From: Allohahella marinimesophila
GTDB taxonomy: Bacteria; Pseudomonadota; Gammaproteobacteria; Pseudomonadales; Oleiphilaceae
DNA: 64,000 nucleotides
Direction of reading: 5' to 3'
NCBI RefSeq assembly: GCF_039538005.1
Contig: NZ_BAABBO010000011.1
Location: 124,001-188,000, forward strand
This document shows, piece by piece, positions 51,300 to 59,475 of this stretch. A model generated the notes under the pieces. It saw nothing but the letters and a program-made list of their open reading frames with translations. It was not told the origin of the DNA and did not search any database. A program made the position numbers and the translations under genes. Positions within the stretch are counted from its first letter, which is position 1, and every line of letters starts with the position of its first letter.

Positions 51300-51895
51300 A
51301 CGCCAGTCGCCTTCTCTGCCAACTGTGCTTCGAGGATCGCCAGTCTCGCTTCTGCCTTGTCGGCTCGCTGACGAAGTGCCAGCGCTTCTTCGGCAAACTG
51401 CTCGAACTCGCGGGGATGGGGCATGGCTTCGCGTTCGTCCTGCAGATAGGCCAGAACATCACTGCGGAAGCGCTCGGTGGTGCTGCGTATCCAGTGCCGT
51501 GTACCGCTGGCGGTGCTCCCCAGCACACTCGCAGTTTCGACACCCAGCGTCTCTGCAAGCAGCTGGGACCACTGGATATCAAGCCCGGCCCGGATCGTCT
51601 CGAGCGCATCGAGCAACTCCACATTGCCCTCGACCTTCACCGACTCGCGTTGACCTTTCAATGCTGCGAGCAGCTGCAATGGGGTGCCCTTCAGCCAGAC
51701 CATATCCGGGAGGGGTGACTTGGCGATGTCGTCGGCCCGCTGTAGTGGGTATCCGAGCCTGATGACGACTGGCTTGCCGGGCGCAGTCTCGATGTCGATA
51801 CCAAGCAGGCGACCGTCCAGCGCCCGCAGGGACTCGGCAGACGCCGCGTCATAGGCCAGTACAGCATTGATACGTTTCAGTATTCTCTCGATCAT
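51296..51895 (-). CDS. ubiJ: Ubiquinone biosynthesis accessory factor UbiJ
   Basis: 199 residues. An N-terminal SCP2 lipid-binding domain (LDGRLLGIDIETAPGKPVVIRLGYPLQ, DMVWLKGTPLQLLAALKGQ, VKVEGNVELLDALETI) is followed by a helical, coiled C-terminus (FEQFAEEALALRQRADKAEARLAILEAQLAEK). It lies between ubiE and ubiB, the conserved ubiE-ubiJ-ubiB order, and helps the soluble Ubi complex handle the lipid intermediate. Confidence 0.93.
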   Translation of the reverse strand: MIERILKRINAVLAYDAASAESLRALDGRLLGIDIETAPGKPVVIRLGYPLQRADDIAKSPLPDMVWLKGTPLQLLAALKGQRESVKVEGNVELLDALETIRAGLDIQWSQLLAETLGVETASVLGSTASGTRHWIRSTTERFRSDVLAYLQDEREAMPHPREFEQFAEEALALRQRADKAEARLAILEAQLAEKATGV

Positions 51896-51907
51896 GAGCT
51901 GCGCCGG

Positions 51908-52657
51908 TCAGGCCTTGATGCCGGTATGGAGGGCCACTATGCCATCGCTGAGGTTATAGTACTTGCACAGACTGAGGCCGGCCGTTTGAAGCATGCCAAG
52001 CATGGTCTCCTGATCTGGGTGCATGCGAATGGACTCGGCCAGGTACTTGTAGCTGTCACTGTCCTGTGCGACCAGCTTGCCCATCATGGGCAGGGCCTTG
52101 AAAGAATACGCGTCATACATTTTCGCCAGCAGCGGATTCTGCGGCTTGGAAAACTCGAGCACGAGCAGGCGACCGCCAGGCTTCAGCACGCGGCACATTT
52201 CAGCGAGTGCAGCGTCCTTGTCGGTGACGTTGCGCAAGCCGAAGGCGATGCTCACACAGTCGAAGCTGTCTTCCGGGAACGGCAGCTTTTCAGCATTGGC
52301 CTGCACATACTCGAGTGGCGCCGCGTAGCCCTCGTTGAGCATGCGTGTTCGACCCACCTCAAGCATGCTGGCATTGATGTCTGCCAGCACCACGCGCCCT
52401 TCCGGTCCAACGATATCGGCGAACTTCCGGCTGAGGTCGCCAGTACCGCCGGCGATGTCGAGTACTGAATAGCCCTTGCGAACACCGCTTTTCGCAATGG
52501 TGAAGCGCTTCCACATACGATGGACGCCGAACGACATGAGATCGTTCATGGCGTCATAACGTCTCGCGACCGAATCGAACACAGCGCCTACCTTGGCCTG
52601 TTTCTGTTCGACCGGAACCTGACTGAATCCGAAATGGGTGTTGCTGTCCTGACTCAT
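51908..52657 (-). CDS. ubiE: Ubiquinone/menaquinone C-methyltransferase
   Basis: 249 residues, SAM-dependent. FGFSQVPVEQKQAKVGAVFDSVARRYDAMNDLMSFG, motif I VLDIAGGTGDLSRKF, ANAEKLPFPEDSFDCVSIAFGLRNVTDKD, and VLEFSKPQNPLLAKMYDAYSFKALPMMGKLVAQDSDSYKYLAESIRMHPDQETM are diagnostic of UbiE. It is first gene of the ubiE-ubiJ-ubiB string, 12 bases before ubiJ, and divergent from the PHA-region gene. Confidence 0.97.
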   Translation of the reverse strand: MSQDSNTHFGFSQVPVEQKQAKVGAVFDSVARRYDAMNDLMSFGVHRMWKRFTIAKSGVRKGYSVLDIAGGTGDLSRKFADIVGPEGRVVLADINASMLEVGRTRMLNEGYAAPLEYVQANAEKLPFPEDSFDCVSIAFGLRNVTDKDAALAEMCRVLKPGGRLLVLEFSKPQNPLLAKMYDAYSFKALPMMGKLVAQDSDSYKYLAESIRMHPDQETMLGMLQTAGLSLCKYYNLSDGIVALHTGIKA

Positions 52658-52804
52658 GCGCGCTGCCTGTACTTCCTGTGGAGAAACATTTGCCAGCGGA
52701 CTACGTACCCAGAGTATCGGAACGTTGCGCCGGCGCGATCGCTTGTCGCTGCGAGCTCGTTATCTTAACCTGATAGCCTTAATACGGCCATGGAAACCAC
52801 AGAT

Positions 52805-53083
52805 ATGTCGAACATCAAAGTATCACGTCAGCACAACCTGCCAATGGATGAAGCAAGGGCAAAGGCAGAGGCGCTGGCTGAAGATCTGGGACGCGAATTC
52901 AATGTCAACTACGAATGGAACGGTAACCAGCTGGATTTCAAGCGCAGTGGCGTGAAAGGTGATCTCAAGGTCAATGAAAACAGCATCGATGTCGACCTCC
53001 ATCTGGGTCTGCTCGCCAGGCCCTTCAAGTCACGGATCGAACAGGAGCTGCATCGACACCTCGATCATCTGGTACGAGGCTGA
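52805..53083 (+). CDS. Polyhydroxyalkanoic acid system family protein
   Basis: About 92 residues (MSNIKVSRQHNLPMDEARAKAEALAEDLGREFNVNYEWNGNQLDFKRSGVKGDLKV...), matching the small family found at PHA-granule loci (PHA_gran_rgn). The pattern is two helices and an antiparallel sheet. An ATG at 52790 adds five residues and is equally possible. In Pseudomonas the homologue likewise sits beside ubiE, next to the pha genes. No PHA synthase is present in this window, so its role may be PHA-independent. Confidence 0.82.
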   Translation: MSNIKVSRQHNLPMDEARAKAEALAEDLGREFNVNYEWNGNQLDFKRSGVKGDLKVNENSIDVDLHLGLLARPFKSRIEQELHRHLDHLVRG

Positions 53084-53089
53084 GCGGCT

Positions 53090-53908
53090 TCAGAGCCGGA
53101 AAGGTTTTTCCATCTGCCGCAATTCGTCAGCCTCATGACTGAACAGGTGCTCGAGCAGTGCAATCTCCCGGTTTGAGATCGTATCGAGCAACTCTGTGAC
53201 GCCCCCCATATTGCGAAAGGCCGTGAAGCCGCGCATCAGGAAACCATGCAGTTCTGCCAGGCCAGCCATCTCGGCGGCGCCCTGGCTGATCTGGAGCGCG
53301 AACAGAATGCTACGACTGGTCACGTAGCGTTCTAGCTCGATGCCGAGCGTGCTGGTCAGCTGAATCTGCCTCAAGCGATCATCCCTGTTGTCACAGTGAC
53401 GGAATGCCGCTGCATACTGACCGTCCGACATACCAGTGATCCAGTCAGCAAAAGCCGCTTCGGAAGCAGCGTCCTTTGCGTTTGCGCCAGCAGCCTGCAG
53501 GTAGTCGTCGAACAGCGTGTCGAGCAGACGGTCGTCGAGCTGCTGTGTCAACATATTGAGATCGGTAAGATCCGCCATTACCCCAAGCAGTTTCTGAGGG
53601 AGCAGCTTGACGATCTTTGGAAATATCCGTTCGAGGTCGGCATCCCGCTGCATGAGATTATGTGGCGCATAGAGATCATTCAGGAGAAAAACCAGGGCCT
53701 CATGATATCTCGGGGACTCGATGAGATCGCGATGCGTCTCAGTCAGTCGAGCCATCTGCACTGCCTGGAGCGCCGCCACCGATTGGGTCCGGTCGGATTC
53801 AGGTGAGCGATTCTCGTGGCGGTAGTGATGATAATCCAGCAGTGACTGCTGCAGGCGCTGGGCTTCGCCTGATCTGGGCTTGACTCCAAGGAGCTTGTGT
53901 TTCGACAT
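53090..53908 (-). CDS. FFLEE-motif-type conserved hypothetical protein
   Basis: 272 residues, largely helical. The core YHEALVFLLNDLYAPHNLMQRDADLERIFPKIVKLLPQKLLGVMADL resembles conserved proteins annotated as FFLEE/FFLEELY-motif proteins, here with FLLNDLY. No enzymatic motif or membrane segment is seen. It ends six bases from the end of the PHA-region gene, convergent, and has the alpha/beta hydrolase gene 50 bases upstream in the same direction. A role linked to storage lipid is suggested by context only. Confidence 0.65.
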   Translation of the reverse strand: MSKHKLLGVKPRSGEAQRLQQSLLDYHHYRHENRSPESDRTQSVAALQAVQMARLTETHRDLIESPRYHEALVFLLNDLYAPHNLMQRDADLERIFPKIVKLLPQKLLGVMADLTDLNMLTQQLDDRLLDTLFDDYLQAAGANAKDAASEAAFADWITGMSDGQYAAAFRHCDNRDDRLRQIQLTSTLGIELERYVTSRSILFALQISQGAAEMAGLAELHGFLMRGFTAFRNMGGVTELLDTISNREIALLEHLFSHEADELRQMEKPFRL

Positions 53909-53958
53909 GCGTTTTCTTGAGTGATGAACGGCGATTGATACCGGCTGCCTGTCGCCGA

Positions 53959-54918
53959 TTACTCAGCTGTCCTGGCTAGCGTTGGCCGGATCGGCGTGGC
54001 CTGGGCGAGTCGTGCGGGCAATTTCGGTATCCAGGATTCGCAGTCGAGAGTGATGAAGTGACTGCTGGCGTCGGTTTCGACGATGCTGATCGCATTGTGC
54101 GACTGACGAGCACTTTTGAGCATGGCAGCCCTGTCCAGAACCCGGTCGACTTTGGGTATCAGAATGGTCCCATTCGGAATGTGTTCATACGCCGAGCTGT
54201 CACGACTCATCATCCAGTCCCGAAGGTCTTCGATGTTGTGAACCAGCGTCATATACTCTTTGATCGACGTGAAGATATGCGGCATCAGCTGGCGCTTTCG
54301 ATTGGTCGGCGTGCCAAAGAAGGTTGGCGCGTAGGATGCGGACGGCGCGGAAGTGATCAGCCGAATCAAGAGCGGCCAGGTGGTATGATTCATCGGTTTG
54401 ATCAGTCGTCTGACCAGAGGATGCAGCCGGCCTTCCGGTAAAACAGGCGCTTCGAGAACCACTTCGACATTTTCGAACAGGTCGGGGCGCAGCATCGCAG
54501 CTTCCATGATGACGGCGCAGCCACGTGAGTGACCATGTATGCGCACATGAGGCGCGGTCGGCAGATTCGCCAGCGTCTGCAGAAGTATGGCGGCGTCATG
54601 TGAAATTGTACCGGCCGGCGCGTCGATATCTGTCTGCCAGCCGGCGGTCATGACTGTAGGACCGCTCACAGGCAGATGATAGCCGCTACAGGTCAGCAGA
54701 ATCAGTTCGGTGTCAGCGGCCTGGTAGGACTGCGTGTAATAGCAGAAATTCTCGAGAAAACCGTGCACACCGATAACGGTATGCCTCGCTTCCGAACTAT
54801 GGTTTCGAACGGCTACCGAACCCTCGCCGACCTGATAGACCCGACCGGAGAACATTTCGGAATAGGTAGGCAAGACGGGCTTTAGAAGCCGGTTTTTAGT
54901 CTCCGCAAGACTGCTCAT
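53959..54918 (-). CDS. Alpha/beta hydrolase
   Basis: 319 residues. HTVIGVHGFLENFCYYTQ is the oxyanion region, HGHSRGCAVIMEAAML the nucleophile elbow (G-H-S-R-G), and a late Asp (IPKVDRVLDR) and His (ETDASSHFITL) complete a likely triad. No signal peptide. The acyl substrate is unknown. It is divergent from the wax ester synthase gene, with ~200 bases shared upstream, which suggests a lipase or esterase acting on neutral lipid (inference). Confidence 0.8.
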   Translation of the reverse strand: MSSLAETKNRLLKPVLPTYSEMFSGRVYQVGEGSVAVRNHSSEARHTVIGVHGFLENFCYYTQSYQAADTELILLTCSGYHLPVSGPTVMTAGWQTDIDAPAGTISHDAAILLQTLANLPTAPHVRIHGHSRGCAVIMEAAMLRPDLFENVEVVLEAPVLPEGRLHPLVRRLIKPMNHTTWPLLIRLITSAPSASYAPTFFGTPTNRKRQLMPHIFTSIKEYMTLVHNIEDLRDWMMSRDSSAYEHIPNGTILIPKVDRVLDRAAMLKSARQSHNAISIVETDASSHFITLDCESWIPKLPARLAQATPIRPTLARTAE

Positions 54919-55044
54919 ATTCCTCCTTTGACGTCAGGATGCACGTACTATTGTCTATTAAATTGTGACAGCGATCTCATTAAATCTGCTGGCCTTAGTG
55001 TAGTACGAATGGACGGCAGTTTACGAACATTTAAGATGGGCACT

Positions 55045-55062
55045 TTGACCGATCAGGGTCAA
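55045..55062. promoter_or_regulatory. Perfect dyad in the hydrolase/WS-DGAT intergenic region
   Basis: TTGACC-N6-GGTCAA (55045-55050 and 55057-55062) is a perfect six-base inverted repeat 58 bases before the WS/DGAT start. It looks like an operator for a dimeric regulator. TTGACC could also be a -35 element, with TACAAT at 55072 rather far for a -10. Confidence 0.4.
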
Positions 55063-55120
55063 TTGAGCAATTACAATACAATTGATTGCGCCGCAGCCGA
55101 ATCTCTCGTTAGAGTACGTC

Positions 55121-56593
55121 ATGCTTAGTGATTTTCCGATTGATCCTGTGAGTGGAAACGATGCCGCCTGGCTGCGCCTGGACCGGCCCACCAATCATAT
55201 GATCATTACAGCCATGGCGATCACAGATCCGCTGTCGCCGTCACAGTTCAGACAACTTATCGAAAGACGCTTTGCTCATCTGCACCGTTTCTGTTGTCGC
55301 CCGGTCGTACATTCCGGCGTCTATTTATGGGAGCAGATGGATGACATCGATATTTCGCGGCACATTCGGCACGAATGCCTGCCGCCTGGCGCCGGTAAGC
55401 CGGAGCTCGAGCACTTCGTCAGTAGTCTGCAAAGCCTGCCTCTTGCGCCCGATCGCCCCTTATGGGAATTCATACTGCTCGAGGGTTACGAGCAGCAAAG
55501 CGTCGCCATCATGCGGGTTCATCATTGTTATGCTGATGGCCTCGCTCTCATTTCAATATTCGCTGCTCTCACCGATGATCACCAGGTAGTCTCGGCAGGC
55601 GGGCCGGATGCTGACGACGAAGCGGAAATCGGGCGACAGTCCGGTGCCAGCGGATCAACGCGGCGCCGAACAGCCGATAGGGTCAAGGCGGGTCTGGAGG
55701 CGGTCAGTCATGGCGTCGAGCGGGTGACTCATCTCAATTTCAGGTTGAGCCCGGAGCGTTATCGCTGGCTCAAGGCCGAAACCTTGGAAGGGCGGGGCTT
55801 GCAATTGCTCAACTCTGCAGCGGAGTTGGCCAGGCTGGCAGCACTGCCCAGAGATCCCGAAACGGTGATGAGCCAGAGGCTTGGCGAGCAGAAGCGCGCG
55901 CTCTGGTCTTCCAGGCTACCGCTCGATGATTTCAAGGCGGTCGCACGACAATTCGGCGCAAGCGTCAATGATGTTCTGCTGTCCTGCGTGGCTGGAGGCC
56001 TGGGCAAGTATCTTGCGGAGCACCAGAGCGTCGATGAGCATCTCGAGCTTCGTGCCACGGTGCCCGTGAACCTCAGGCCTTCGAGTCAGGGGCAGCAGGA
56101 CAGTACGGTCGAGAAGACCGCGGCGCAGCAGCCGGACGACGAGGACGACCTGCTTGGTAATCAATTCGGTACGATCTTCATCCCGCTAGCTGTAGGGCTG
56201 CGGAATCGTGTTGAACGCCTGTACAAGACCAAGCACGACATGCGGGCGCTCAAAGGTTCCGTGCAACCGATGCTCTCTCATATTGTCATCGGCGCTACCG
56301 GGCTGATGCCGACGATGCTTCAGCAGCCGCTGATGGACGCGTTCAGCAACAAGACGAGTCTTGTCCTGTCGAATGTGCCAGGCTCGAAGGAGCAGCGCTT
56401 CATTGCGGGCAGCGCAGTGAACGAGTTGATGTTCTGGGTCCCTCAGGGCGGCGAAACAGGCTTGGGCATCAGTCTGCTGAGCTACAACGGCTTTGTGCAG
56501 ATCGGGCTGCTGTGTGACCCACATTGCGTGGTCTTCCCCCAGCAATTGATGAAGCATATCTGCGGCGAACTAGAGGAATACCTGGCCGCATGA
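55121..56593 (+). CDS. Wax ester synthase/diacylglycerol acyltransferase (WS/DGAT)
   Basis: 490 residues. Joins acyl-CoA to a fatty alcohol or diacylglycerol to make wax ester or triacylglycerol. The start DAAWLRLDRPTNHMIITAMAI, the catalytic HHxxxDG as VHHCYADGLALI, the block FGASVNDVLLSCVAGGLGKYL (ND motif), LRATVPVNLRP, FGTIFIPLAVG and the C-terminal LVLSNVPGSKEQ (NVPG) are the full WS/DGAT set. The start was set at ATG 55121 just before that N-terminal block. It may share control with the divergent hydrolase. Confidence 0.93.
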   Translation: MLSDFPIDPVSGNDAAWLRLDRPTNHMIITAMAITDPLSPSQFRQLIERRFAHLHRFCCRPVVHSGVYLWEQMDDIDISRHIRHECLPPGAGKPELEHFVSSLQSLPLAPDRPLWEFILLEGYEQQSVAIMRVHHCYADGLALISIFAALTDDHQVVSAGGPDADDEAEIGRQSGASGSTRRRTADRVKAGLEAVSHGVERVTHLNFRLSPERYRWLKAETLEGRGLQLLNSAAELARLAALPRDPETVMSQRLGEQKRALWSSRLPLDDFKAVARQFGASVNDVLLSCVAGGLGKYLAEHQSVDEHLELRATVPVNLRPSSQGQQDSTVEKTAAQQPDDEDDLLGNQFGTIFIPLAVGLRNRVERLYKTKHDMRALKGSVQPMLSHIVIGATGLMPTMLQQPLMDAFSNKTSLVLSNVPGSKEQRFIAGSAVNELMFWVPQGGETGLGISLLSYNGFVQIGLLCDPHCVVFPQQLMKHICGELEEYLAA

Positions 56594-56719
56594 CTGCATA
56601 GTGCCGATTCCTTCAATTTTATTGGCAGTCAGAGCGGGTAAGATGGTCCAATGCCGCGGGCATTCCAGTTCAGGCCACCGCCTTACAATACAGAAGCAAT
56701 CAAAGCTGAGACAAGATTG

Positions 56720-58213
56720 ATGACAAGACCAGATTCGTGCGCAGCCAGTGTATCACCGCTTTTCGTAGCGCAAGCCATAAAGGCGTTCACGAGGCGCCCA
56801 GTGTCTTTGGCCGTGGCTCTCGCCGCGCTGGTCGGCCTTGGTGGCTGTAGCGAACTGGAAAACGAGCCGAAGAAACCTTTCGTGAGAGGCGCGCCGAGCC
56901 TGGTGGCAGGGCAGTTCAATACCACGGAATTTATACTCGAAGACAACCGGGCACGCTATATGAGGACCGGTATCAACGGCTCTTCCAGTGGGGGGCATCA
57001 GGACTGGTTTTCCTATAACGACACCAAGGAAGCGCACGGTTTCATCCGCGGGTTCACCTATCGCTTCACGCCAGAACGCTGGCTTGGGGAGCGGGCCAAC
57101 AAGCGGCAGGTTGGGGACAGGACCTCTAACGGTGACATGATTTTGATGGCCGATCCGGGCAGTAATAACATTTCCCTGTCTTTACGGGCCGCGCCAAATA
57201 ATACCACCGAGGAAGAGTTCAACAGCTTCCAGCCTGATCTGACGCTGGGCCCATACCGCTGCCTTGAATACAGTGTCGGCTATGATAAGAACGGTGCAGA
57301 GATGGCGTTTCCGGAGGTCTGGTCGATGGAGGCTACATTCAATCCGGATGGCACTGGCGCATACACTTACCTCAACGACTCTGGTCTGCTCGAGCAGAAC
57401 CGCAGTCCACGCCCCTTCAACTACATCAGAGGTTCCGCCGCGATCGGTGGTATCGGCGCACTGCTGATTTCCGATGCGAGTGCCAGGCAGGCCAATCCAC
57501 TCGAGCCAACCCAGCCAATCCTTTCGCCTGGCCCAAATCTCGATGAGAATTATTTTGCTGATGTCGTCGCTGACACCTTCCGCATCGATTGTGGGGACGA
57601 CTACCTTATCGATCCGAGAGATGATGCCGGAGAGGGCAATGGACTGGAGCGCCGAGTAGAAGCCCGACCACAGTACTGCAACGTCGCGGCCTACGGCGCA
57701 GCCAATGTCGATGGCAGTGTGCTGTTCGCATCGCGACAGTTTTATGAGGCCGTCGCCAACAGGCCAAGAGGCGTGGTTGAGACAATTTACAGTGCACCTA
57801 GCGGTGGACTGCGGGATTTTCAGAGTCAGCAGATTTGCGTTCGCGCCTCCGCCGGAAAGAGCGATGCCTCGCTGGCTGGGGCCTGGTGGCAGATGGAAAC
57901 CTATGTCGACGATGGCGTGGCCGTGACGACTTTTGCAGAACTCATCCTCAACGATCAAGGTATCGGTGAAAGCCGTCAGATCGATGTGGCTGGCAATGTC
58001 GCGCCGCGAACTGCAGAAGTGCAGTTTTTCGTAGACTCGAATGGTGTACTTAACTTTGGCGGTGGCCTCGGCGCTGTGAACGGGGATGACTCGTTCTTTA
58101 TCTACAATGCTTCGGACGATACCGGCAAGCGCGGTATGGGCTTCGCCATCAGGCAGAATCTGCCACCGGATGATCTGGCTGAACGCATTGGCGAGACGCC
58201 CGATGAAGAGTGA
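56720..58213 (+). CDS. Uncharacterised lipoprotein of ~497 residues
   Basis: The start MTRPDSCAASV leads to a hydrophobic segment and lipobox (LAALVGLGGC, then SELENEPKKPF), so the protein should be lipidated and probably lie at the outer membrane. The body is beta-rich and Gly/Asn/Asp-rich without repeats (GFTYRFTPERWLGE, GAYTYLNDSGLLEQNRSPRP, VDSNGVLNFGGGLGAVNGDDSFFIYN). I do not recognise a domain. ATG 56651 would add 23 residues ahead of the signal. It lies 126 bases after WS/DGAT and overlaps the DUF2288 gene by 11 bases, so it is at least coupled to that gene. Confidence 0.72.
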   Translation: MTRPDSCAASVSPLFVAQAIKAFTRRPVSLAVALAALVGLGGCSELENEPKKPFVRGAPSLVAGQFNTTEFILEDNRARYMRTGINGSSSGGHQDWFSYNDTKEAHGFIRGFTYRFTPERWLGERANKRQVGDRTSNGDMILMADPGSNNISLSLRAAPNNTTEEEFNSFQPDLTLGPYRCLEYSVGYDKNGAEMAFPEVWSMEATFNPDGTGAYTYLNDSGLLEQNRSPRPFNYIRGSAAIGGIGALLISDASARQANPLEPTQPILSPGPNLDENYFADVVADTFRIDCGDDYLIDPRDDAGEGNGLERRVEARPQYCNVAAYGAANVDGSVLFASRQFYEAVANRPRGVVETIYSAPSGGLRDFQSQQICVRASAGKSDASLAGAWWQMETYVDDGVAVTTFAELILNDQGIGESRQIDVAGNVAPRTAEVQFFVDSNGVLNFGGGLGAVNGDDSFFIYNASDDTGKRGMGFAIRQNLPPDDLAERIGETPDEE

Positions 58214-58514
58214 GGACCAGGCACATCTTGCAAAATTGCTTGAGCAGACAGCCCTCATTCACTGGGACGAACTTCAGGTTCATTTCGCCAGGGGAGCATT
58301 GATTCGGGTGGCTGAGGATATCAATCTGGTCGAAACCGCCTTCAGTATCGTAAAAAACGACACTGCAGCCGTCAGCGAGCTTCAGGCCAATCATCAGATT
58401 GACGGGCCTACTGATGCTGATGCTTTACTTTGGGCAGAGCAGAACCCCGAATTCTGGGCACTTGTGATCGCACCATGGGTGTTGATTCAGGGGCCTGTTC
58501 AGTCCAGGGGATGA
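58203..58514 (+). CDS. DUF2288 family protein
   Basis: 103 residues. LLEQTALIHWDELQVHFARGALIRVAEDINLVETAFSIVKNDTAAV and the end DALLWAEQNPEFWALVIAPWVLIQGP match the DUF2288 family of small proteobacterial proteins. Function unknown; no membrane segment or signal. The start ATG 58203 lies inside the preceding lipoprotein gene, eleven bases before its end. A terminator follows immediately. Confidence 0.85.
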   Translation: MKSEDQAHLAKLLEQTALIHWDELQVHFARGALIRVAEDINLVETAFSIVKNDTAAVSELQANHQIDGPTDADALLWAEQNPEFWALVIAPWVLIQGPVQSRG

Positions 58515-58537
58515 AGACGCCCGTTTTCATCCTTTTT
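58509..58537 (+). terminator. Rho-independent terminator after the DUF2288 gene
   Basis: GGATGAAGA (58509-58517) pairs with TTTTCATCC (58524-58532, one G-T pair) across a short GC loop, followed by TTTTT. It begins within the stop codon region of the gene. Confidence 0.8.
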
Positions 58538-58852
58538 ATACTCTCGTCCAGTTTCGCCTTGTAAATCTTTCACGCCGCTTCAACCCTAATCTGCAAAATC
58601 GACCGCAATTCTCCCTTCAAAATCAGCCCGCGCACACACCGATACAGGCTAAGCATCTGAATTTACAGAACATAAAAAAATTGGCCTGTTTATTGGATAT
58701 ATGGCTGTGTGTGTAAGCGAAGCAGGACCAGGCGCGAGTCTGTAAGCAAGGATGCTATCCCAACTTCCTCGACCGATCAGTCGCTCCCACTACGCCGATG
58801 AGGCGATTGTGACACTACATTGATTGCTACGGCACGCATGGAGGTTTGGATC
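58538..58852. other. Intergenic stretch without a supported gene
   Basis: About 315 bases between a terminator and the TUDOR-domain gene. No coding frame with a ribosome site is seen. An AT-rich patch around 58660-58705 (ACATAAAAAAATTGG, TTTATTGGATATATGG) is the likely promoter area of the downstream pair. Confidence 0.45.
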
Positions 58853-59071
58853 GTGACCACAAAATATCAAGAAGGCGCCACTGTCGAATGGCAGTGGGGG
58901 CAGGGCAAAGGTGCCGGTAAAGTCAAAAGCAGTTTCGAAAAGACGGTGAGCAGAAAGATTGCTGGAAGCGAGATAACTCGGCACGGCAGCAAGCAAAACC
59001 CGGCTTATTACATCGAAACGGACGACGGCGATAACGTATTAAAACTTCATAGTGAGTTGGAGAAGCAGTGA
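58853..59071 (+). CDS. Hypervirulence-associated TUDOR-domain protein (DUF2945 type)
   Basis: 72 residues. TTKYQEGATVEWQWGQGKGAGKVKSSFEKTVSRKIAGSEITRHGSKQNPAYYIETDDGDNVLKLHSELEK follows the family pattern (short SH3-like TUDOR barrel with NPAY and DGDxVLKLHSEL). The start is GTG 58853, because GGAGG stands eight bases upstream; longer starts (58820, 58838) would put that SD inside the gene. Its stop overlaps the next gene's ATG (TGATG), so the two are co-translated. The ligand is unknown. Confidence 0.85.
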   Translation: MTTKYQEGATVEWQWGQGKGAGKVKSSFEKTVSRKIAGSEITRHGSKQNPAYYIETDDGDNVLKLHSELEKQ

Positions 59072-59433
59072 TGGCAAAGATGCTCTATAGCGTAGCAACG
59101 TGTGATGACGTAGCTGACAAAATCGTGAATAGTCTTACCGGCGTTGGGATTTCTCCGAACCAGATCACGCTGCTTCGACGTCTGAAGGCCCATAAGGACT
59201 GCGCGAAGGTGAATTCATCGTTCCGCTGCGTCACGAGCGGGCACGACGATTACTTCCAGGCTTCCGGCATGTCAGTCAATGAGTCGCGACCATATCGTGA
59301 AGCACTCGAGGAAGGCAGAATTGTCATAGCCCTGAGTTTCGGAATCAGCGGTCAGGCCAGTGCGCCCGTCATTGATAAGGGCTCTTCCGAACCTAAGCCG
59401 AGCTATGAACCTGCGTTGCTTCAGACAGCATGA
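59071..59433 (+). CDS. Small stress-protein-like domain protein (YflT/DUF1269-like, tentative)
   Basis: About 120 residues: MAKMLYSVATCDDVADKIVNSLTGVGISPNQITLLRR, a middle linker, then SRPYREALEEGRIVIAL. The beta-alpha-beta start and the P-x-YxEAL-x-G-x-IVxxL end resemble YflT-type general-stress domains, but similarity is faint and a shortened core is possible. It ends in a Pro/Ser tail. It overlaps the TUDOR gene, which suggests a shared job, perhaps in stress. Confidence 0.5.
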   Translation: MAKMLYSVATCDDVADKIVNSLTGVGISPNQITLLRRLKAHKDCAKVNSSFRCVTSGHDDYFQASGMSVNESRPYREALEEGRIVIALSFGISGQASAPVIDKGSSEPKPSYEPALLQTA

Positions 59434-59475
59434 AAGAATGGGCTGCTAACCCTGCGCATCTTTACTTCCGGGCCG

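Noticed and set aside
57182..58258. 358-codon minus-strand frame
   Set aside because: Antisense to the lipoprotein gene, which has a signal peptide, lipobox and coupled downstream gene; the antisense frame has none.
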